A DNA stretch of 64,000 nucleotides from Sulfurospirillum cavolei. Lineage in GTDB: Bacteria > Campylobacterota > Campylobacteria > Campylobacterales > Sulfurospirillaceae. The stretch is taken from NCBI RefSeq assembly GCF_001548055.1, contig NZ_AP014724.1:1736001-1800000 (forward strand). Direction: 5' to 3'. Shown in pieces: positions 53,057 to 62,100 of this stretch. Position 1 is the stretch's first letter; the number at the start of each line of letters is the position of its first letter. Made by a program: the position numbers and the translations under genes. The notes under the pieces are model-generated. The model worked only from the letters and a program-made list of their open reading frames with translations, ran no database searches and was not told the origin of the DNA.

Positions 53057-53100
53057 TTAACTGACATGTAACAAAAACGTATTGATTCCGTCACTAATCT
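53057..53100 (-). other. C-terminal secretion-signal coding end of the RTX gene
   Basis: The final codons encode a short hydrophobic tail (INTFLLHVS) and the stop overlaps an ACATGT motif. Type I secretion signals of LapA-type proteins lie in such extreme C-termini. Confidence 0.5.
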
Positions 53101-56100
53101 CATACGACGAACTATGATCGCTCAGAGCCCATGAAGTCGATGCGGTACCTCCGTCAACCGTAAAATTCGACGAGGACGTAATCGAAAGATTCGCATAATT
53201 TACATCGTCTACGTTGAGGTTGATCTCATACGTTGAGGTATTAGAATCGGTATCAACGCTTGATGTTTGCGCAAGCGAATAAAGCATATCAAAGCTAATG
53301 GACGCCGTTGCGGAAGATAACGACGAAAGATCCAACGTTTCAATATGGTTAAACGCCGTCGTGTCGTTTAGCGTACTTCCGCCGGCAATACCGTTGATCG
53401 CGACCGTATCGTTACCGCCGTTACCGTTAAACGAAATCTCGTCCAATTGCGAAAAATCCAATACAAGATGATCGTCGCTCGCCGTTCCCGTGATGCCTAA
53501 TTGATCGTTACCCAATGCGTCAACGCTTAAGGATTGAATATCCATCGACGTAGTTCCATGAATCGCAACGCTACCGCTTCCCTCCAACGTCGCAATATCG
53601 CCGCCTCCGACGCTAAGATCATTGTAGTCTAAGGTCGTCGTCGTTGTATTTGCAACATTCAACGTTTCAATTCCAACCATCGTTTGAGTACTTAAATCCA
53701 TCGTAGAGGTCGTATAAAGCGTATCGCTTCCGCCCGTATCGTTAATATTCATCGCGTAATCGATCGTTATCGTATTGACGTTTGAGCCCGTATTTAACTG
53801 CGTAATACCGCTGGTATCCGTTAAATCCGCCGAGCCCGTATAATCGGTAAGATTCAGCGTTTCGACATGGCTTATTTTGCCAAAATCCGCCGCATTAAGC
53901 GTACTCGTTCCCGTCACGCTTAGCGTATCGGAACCGTTTCCAAGATCGATACTTGTGAGAGTATCTAAAAAGCTACTCTTAAGCGTCAACGATTCATTAC
54001 CGCTAGAACCGCTCACCGATGTTGTATCGCTATCGATCGTCGCACCCGAAATATCAACGCTCACGCCGCTTGCTAAGGTGATTGCATCGACGTTGCTTAT
54101 GCTTTGCGTGTACGACGTTCCGCCCGTAAATGCCAAGGTGGTCGTGAGCGTATCGGCGATAGAAGACCACGTAAATGCCGTATCGCTTCCGACTTCGACG
54201 ATCAACGAGCCGCTTCCCGATACCGTATGTCCTGATACGATATCGTCCGTTACGCTCATCGTTCCGCTTGAGATGCTAAGAACATCGACATGGGTTAGAT
54301 TTCCGCTATACGTTCCCGTTCCGCTCCAGTCTACATGTAAGATCGTACTTGCGGCGATTGATGAAAAATCCGCATTGAGCGTTGCATCCAAATTCGTGAC
54401 GCTTAGGGTTCCGTTACCGCTGATCGTCTCACCGCTCACGACCGAGGCATCGGCACTTAAGATTATCCCATCGGCGATAACGACGCTATCGGTGCTTAGG
54501 GTTCCGCTCATTGTCGTTGAAGCGTTAACGTTGATTGTTTCAACATTGGTGATATGGGAAGCATTGATGTTTAAACCGCTTGCGGCAATCGTAAGAACAT
54601 CGCCCGTCCCTCCGCCGCCGTCAATCATTCCGCTCGGAGAGGAAGCCATCGTAGAGAGAATCGTGATCGTATCGTTTCCGTTACCGGCAACAACGCTCGC
54701 GGAAGCATTATCCAAATTAAACGTATCGGCATTCGCGGTACCGCTGAGCGTTTGGGTTCCCGTTCCGTCGTTGATCGTAAACGTACCGCTATAACCCGTC
54801 ACGTTTTTTATCGAAAGATCGACGCTTGCCGTTCCGGAGTTAATCACGATATTACCGCTACCTTCATAAGCACTAAGAGTATTGGCTTGTGTTCCCGAAA
54901 GCGTCAATGCCGCACTCGTATTGACGGTATCCAACACCGTACCGATCGTTACGCCGGAAAGATCCAACGCAGTCGTGACGTTCAGCGTTACGGTACCGCT
55001 AATACTGTTGGTGAGTCCCGAAAAATTGTTAGACGCGGCCGTCGAACTTGCCGTAATATCAAGCGAACCGTTTCCTATGATACTGAGCGTTTTTCCGTTG
55101 AGCGTTTCTGCGGTTACGGTAGCCGTTATGCCGCTATCTACGGAGACGCTCGATATTGTTCCTAAAATACCCGAAAACGTTGCATCGGCTTTAAATTCAA
55201 GCGTTTTCGTTCCGCTGAGTGTCACACCGGAAAGGTCTGCGGCAGAGTCGCTACCCACGATAAGCGTCACCGAACCTCCGCCCGTAACGCTTTTACCGGA
55301 TACTTCGCTTGCTTGTACTATCAATGTCGCACCGCTTGCCACATAAAAACTTTCAATACCGCTTAACGCCGAACTCGAAAGATCAACCGTATTGGCCGTG
55401 ATGTATAATTGATCGTTGGCAGAACTGCCGAGATTAATAGACGTATATGCCGAGTCTATTTTAACCGTCTCGCTCGTACCGACACTGGTTGTTAATGCAC
55501 CGCTATATGCATAATTGGTCAAATCGACGACTTCCATCCCTGCTATTTTCGTAAAATCAAGCGCACCGTTACCCGTAACGACGAGCGTATCCGTAGAACC
55601 TGAAGAATCACTAATCGTATCGTTAGTATTTGTGCCGAAACTTGACGTACCGATCGTGACCGTTTCACTTCCCGTGCTACCGTAGATTTTTAACGCTCCA
55701 CCGCTATCTTTACTAAAACCTGCAACGCTTGCATCAAGCGTTCCCCCCGCGGCTAAGACAAGGCTTAAAAGACCGCCGCTGTTCAAACTGGTCGATGCAA
55801 GAGACATTGCATTCACATTCGTTGCGTTAAGCGTACCGTTGATCGTAAACGTTTTGCCGCTCATCGAGCTTCCAGAACCGCTAAGGCTCGCACCCGAGGC
55901 AATCGTGATGATCGGAGAACCTGAAAACACCCCGCTCAGTGAACTGCTTCCGCTTGTAACGTTAATCGCTTCGACATTGCTAATAGTGCTTGCATTTAAA
56001 GCGACTCCGCCGCTGATATTTAACGTATCTGTGCCGCTCCCTCCGATAAGGCTTAAATTTGCGATTGCACTATTATTAACGGCATTGGTACCTCCGGAAG

Positions 56101-59100
56101 ACAGATCGACGGTTGTCAAACCGCTGCCGCCGTTATACGCTTCGTTGCCTAAGCTCACATTGTTGCTGCCGCCGGAGAGTTTTAAGATTTCGACACCCGT
56201 AATATTGGTCAACATTGCATCGCTAATCGTCGCTCCGCTATCGGTAATCTGTAAAATATCCGCCGTGCCGCTACTATCGCTTACGATATCCGAACTGTTC
56301 AAGTACGCACTGGCAAATTGATACGTATCGTTACCTAGACCGCCGTAAAGGCTATCGGTTTGGTGTCCCGCGATCAACGTATCCGCACCGCTTCCGCCCG
56401 TGATCGCATTGGAAACGCTTTGAGCACCGACAAGCGTCATTGCCGTAGATCCGCTACCCGTCATCACGATTTTGGAAATATTCGTATACGTTTTGGAACT
56501 GTTCATATCAAGGCTACTCGTAATGCCCGTAACGTTAAGCGTATCGCTTGCGCTAGCGTATCCGATAAAGTCGGTATATAATGTCGCTTGCGCTTTGGAA
56601 ATCGTTAATGTTTGCGACGTACCGCCTTGGTAAAATTTCAACCCCTCGATGCCGCTCACCGAAAGCGTCGAGAGATTTTGGTCACCCGAGACGTTCACCC
56701 ACACCATATCCGTGCCGCTACTACCGGTATCGGAAATAATATCGGAAGCAATATCCGAACTTGAAGTGAACACATACGTATCGCTACCCTCTTGTCCGTC
56801 CATTCGATCCGTACCGCTTCCGCCCGTGATCACGTCATCGCCTTCACCGCCGTAAATCGTATCGGCTTTTGACGTACCGACGATCGTATCGATACCGTCT
56901 CCTCCGCTAATCGTTATCGCTCCGCTATATCCCGAAACGTTCATGCCGCTCAGATCGACGATCGAGCCGTCATCGTCGGAATTGACTTTTAAAATACCGC
57001 TTCCCGTCAAGGTGACGCCGCTTAGCGTTTGCCCGTCGGTAGCGTTTAAAACGACGGTTCCGCTGTTGACTATACTCATCGTATCGCCTGTTATCGACGC
57101 CGTATTCATACTCAACGTTTTTCCGCTAGCGATGCTTAACGTCGAAGTTGACATGTCACCCGTTATCGAGGTATCGGCATTGATGTTGATCGTCTCAATG
57201 CTTGCAATGACGGAAGCATTTTGCGTTATCGCCGCATTGATATTTAAAGTATCGTTACCGCCGTTACCGACGATGGAAGCTTTGGCGGCCGTAATGTTAA
57301 AGACATCGGCTCCGCTTCCGCCTTTGAGGGTATCTAAACCGCTTCCGGTATTCATGGTCACGGCACTGCTCATCGACGAGGCATCTATAACGAGTGCATT
57401 CGTATTGGACGTCGCGTTAATCGTCGAAAGCCCCATCGCCGTAGCATACGCGCCTAGCGTAATCAAACCGGTATAGGCATTAAGATCCAGAGTAGAAAGC
57501 CCGCTAAAGGTTGAAAGATTGGCGTCGACCACCGGCGTCGAACCGCTCAACGAAAGCACGTCGTTACCGCTTGCTCCGATGATGCTCGCATTGGGTGTTG
57601 CATCGGCTAACGCCGCGGAAGTATACACGAACGTATCCACGCCCGTTCCGCCGATTAAGCTCACTCCGGAAAGACGGCTCTCGTTGGCACCGATCGTAAA
57701 CGTATTCGTTCCGGCGTACAGTTGTACTTTTTCGATAGCACTTAGGTTGGCAAACTGTGCATCGCTTATCGTTCCGGCATCCAAAAACACCACGCTGTCC
57801 ACCCCGCCGCCGCCGTCGATGATGTCGGCACTCGAAAGATTGGAAATCGAATAGTTAAAGGTGTCGGCTCCGCTTCCGCCCAAAAGCGTCGCACCGCTTA
57901 TCGTACTGATGTCAACGGTTACCGTATTGGTGCCGTTGTAGAGTTGGATTTTTTCGATATGCGATATAGAACCTAGCATCGCCGTCGTGAGCGTTCCCGC
58001 GCTTAAAAAGTTTAAGGTATCGACACCGTCTCCACCGTCTAAAATATCGTGCGCGTCGAAGGCACTCAGCGAATAGTTAAACGTATCGGCTCCCGTACCG
58101 CCGATGATCGTTACGTCGTTTTTATCCAAATTCGATACATTGTTGCCTGATGAGGAGAGCTGAATGATTTCAAGATTGGAGATATTGGAAAATTGCGTAT
58201 TGCTAAGCGTTCCCGCATCGCGAAAGTACAGTGTATCGGTATCCGCACCCGCATTGATCGTATCGCCGGAAGTCAATTCGGCGATATAAAAATAAAGCGC
58301 ATCGCTACCGCTTGACATGTCAACGATATCGCTACCGTAATTAGCACTTGCGTTACTGGAAAGATTGCTGGCATAATAGACATCGTCTCCGGATCCAAAC
58401 GTAACCGAGTTATTGGCGGTATTGCCGTAAACGGTATTGTCGTAAGCACTGCTTGCCAAGACATGGGTAAAGCCGTAAATCGTATCGGTTAGTGCGGCAT
58501 TAGAGGCATCTCGTGCGGTATTGGCAGCCAAGTCGACGATAACACCGCCTGCGTATTCGTTATAGCGCAACCAGTCCGAACCGTCAACCGTCGATGCGTC
58601 GTTACCGTAAAGCGTATCGCCGTCCATCGCGCCGTAAATAAAATCTTGTCCCGAACCGCCGTAAACGGTATCGTGATCATGATCTCCCGTATTCACTCCC
58701 GTATAACTCGTTGCATTTGCGCGAATTACGTCGTTTCCGTTACCTCCGTAGATCACGTCGGCTCCGTCCCCTCCGGCGATCGTATCGTTATCCGATCCTC
58801 CGTCGATATAATCATCGCCGCCGCCGCCGTAGAGTGAGTCGTTTCCGGCATAACCCCAAATACTGTTATTCGAACTATTACCCGAAATCGTATCGCCGTT
58901 GAGTGTTGAGTTGGTACTATTAGAGCCTTCGATATTTTCAAAATTACGAATCGTATCGACATAGCCGGAAGCCCCGAAGCTAGAGCCGTTATAGATTTGA
59001 ACCGTCGTATCGACATTGCCTTCGGCAAGCGTAACGTTGATTTTATTTTCGTAATAGTATCGAACCGTATCTTCACCATCCCCGCCGTCTAAAACGTCGT

Positions 59101-62100
59101 TACCGCCGTAACCTTCGATACGATCGTTACCCGCACCGCCTTCAATCGTATTGACGTTCGCGTTGCCGTAAAACGTATCGGCATAATTTGTTCCCGTCAT
59201 ATGATCGATAGCGGTAATAACGTCGTTACCGCGGCTATTCGAAATATGTTGTGCCAGCGTATCGCTCAAATCGGTATACGCTCCCTCATTAATGCCGTCG
59301 ATCGAATAATCGATCCAACTGTTCGCGGCATTTCCCGTTCCGATAATCGTATCGTTTCCCGCTCCACCGGCAAACGTATTGATGCCTGTGCGATCGTCTA
59401 AAACATCGTTACCGCTACCGCCGAAAAGTGTGTCGTCGCCGCCGCTTCCGCTTAAATAGTTATCGGCGTCATCGCCGCGAATCGTATCATTTCCAAGCCC
59501 GCCGATAAAATCTTCAATATTAACGATCGTATCGTTATCACCGCCGCTAATTGTTACCGTCGCGTTCGTTGAACCGTTTAGCGTTACGTTGATCGCGTAG
59601 GAATTGCTAATCGCCGAATAATCGACTCTATCGCTAACGCCTTGTCCCCCGTTGATATAATCGCTCCCGTCCGATCCGCTAATCGCATAAATCGTATCGT
59701 TGCTCGTCGTCCCGTAAGAACCGTTATCGTCACCGTAAATTACATCCGCACCCAAGCTTCCCCAAATGAGGTCGCTTCCCTCGCCGCCGTAAATCGTATT
59801 AATGGACGTATCGGTGATCGAGCCTGAAAGCGTATCGGCGTAAATACGATCATTTCCCGCACCGCCGTAAATCGTATCGCCCCCGAGTCCGCCGTAAATC
59901 GTATCCGCACCGTTACCGCCGCTGATAACGTTGACAAGAGAATTTCCCGTAATCGTATCGCCAGAATCGCCTCCGGTCACGTTTTCGATCGCATCCGTTA
60001 AACGAAGCGTTCCTCCGCCGCCGCTTGTTTGTGAAGAGGTCGAATTTGAAATATCGACCGTCACGGAAGATGTCGCCGCACTAAAATCAAGCGTATCCGT
60101 ATTATTCCCGCCCGTAACCGTATTGGTTGCGGTTGCATCGGCAAGGTAAAAAAGATCGTCGCCGTCGTTTCCTTGCATCGTATTGATACCACTACCACCG
60201 TTGAGGTAATCCGCTCCGCTTCCACCGTATAGCGTATCGTTATCTGCCCCGCCCCATAAGCTATCGTCACCGAGTCCACCGTAAAGCGTATCGTTGCCCG
60301 CTTCGCCTAATAACGAATCGTTGCCCGTCTCCGTACCGTCGATGCTTGTTGCGCTATTATCATCACCGTAAAGAACGTCGGCACCGGCACCGGCAATGAG
60401 CGTATCGTTTCCGCTACGTCCGATCAACCTATTGGCATATCCGTCGCCTGTTACCGTATCGGCAAACAAAGAGCCCGAAACATTCTCGATTTCGTAAATA
60501 AGATCGGTCCCAAAATCCGTTCCTACCGAGCTGTATGTCGATAAATCAACATTTACGCCCGAACTCGTCGCGTAAAAATAATCAATCGTATCACCGAGCG
60601 TTTCAGTCGTCTCGCCGCCGTAAATCGTATCGTTGCCGGAGGTCATTACAAACCAATCATCTCCCGCATTACCGCGTAAATCGTCCGAGCCGCTGTTTCC
60701 CGTGATCGTATCGGCGTAGCTTGAACCCAAAACACGTTCAAACGAACTAAGCGTATCGGTCGTACCCCAACTATCGGTCGCGCTTCCCGAAGCTTGTCCG
60801 TAGGCATTGAGACCCGAAGCCAAATTCACTTTAACGCCCGCAACGTCGTAAACGTAACTCACCGTATCCCAGCCGTTGCCGCCCGTCAAAATATCTGCTC
60901 CGGCAAAACCGCTTATCGTATCGTCGTTATCGTCGCCGCTTAGCGTATCGGCATTTGTTCCGCCGTATATCGTATCGTTCCCGCCGCCGCCGTTAATGAT
61001 TAAGGTATCGCTCGGTCGCGTCGTGAGCGTTGAATTGAGCGTCGTTGAAAAGAAATTGTCGGCATAACTACTACCGATATACGCTTCGATACCGCTTACG
61101 ATCGTGTCGGTACCGACGTTGGAAGCCGTACTTCCGATGACCGTCGGCGTAGCGACGCTTCCGCTTAGCGTACCGTCGGTCACTTCGATCAAACCGTCGC
61201 TATCGACAAAAGCAACCACGCGTTTGGTCGATGTCGCATAGCTGACCGTATCAATACCCGTCGTACCGCTATCACTGAACGTGTCGTTTCCGCCGCCGCC
61301 GTAAAAAAGATCCGAACCCTCTTTGCCGTCGAGTAAGTCGTCGTCCAAACCGCCGTCTAAAGTGTCGTTTCCGCTACTTCCGTAAAGCGTATCGGCTCCG
61401 GCTTCACCGTTAAGCGTATCCGCGGACGCTACATGTGAGTTGGTAACGTCATCGCCGTATAAAACGTCGTTACCGTCGCCGCCTTTGATATTATCTGCTC
61501 CCGCGTTACCGTAAATCGTATTGGACATACCGTCGCCGTATAGGGTATCGCCGGCACCGCCGCCGTTAATATTCTCAATATTTTGAATCGTTTCGATATT
61601 GCCGTAACCGTCGTTACCGATCTGTAAAGTCGCTAAATTGACGATGATAGACGTCGAAGAGATCGCGCTGAAATCAACCGTATCGGCACTGCCTGTCCCA
61701 CCGTCGATAAAATCGATACCGGCACTGGTGTAAATCGTATCGTTTCCGGCACCGCCTTTAAGGGTATTGGCTCCCGCATCACCCCACAGCGTATCGTTTC
61801 CGCCACCGCCGGTAATATGTTCAATCTCGTCAAACGTACTCAGGCTACTTCCCGCTACACTAATCGTTCCGGCCGACATGTCAATTTGAAGATCGGTGCC
61901 CGTTGCAATGTCCGACATGTCTAAAACATCGTTCGTTCCGATATTGCCGCTTCCGTTATCGCCGTGAAGAACATCTCCGTCTAAGGCACCAAAAAGCGTG
62001 TCGTTTCCTTCACCGCCAAAAAGCGTATCGATACCGCCGCCGCCTCTTAGAGTATCGTTTCCGGCTTCACCGTAAAGCGTTTCCGCTAAAGCACCGCCGT

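Noticed and set aside
53877-54794. Long open frames on the plus strand across the RTX gene
   Set aside because: They are the reverse complement of the repeat-rich RTX gene; the repeated codons keep the opposite frame open. Their sequence is repetitive and there are no ribosome sites.
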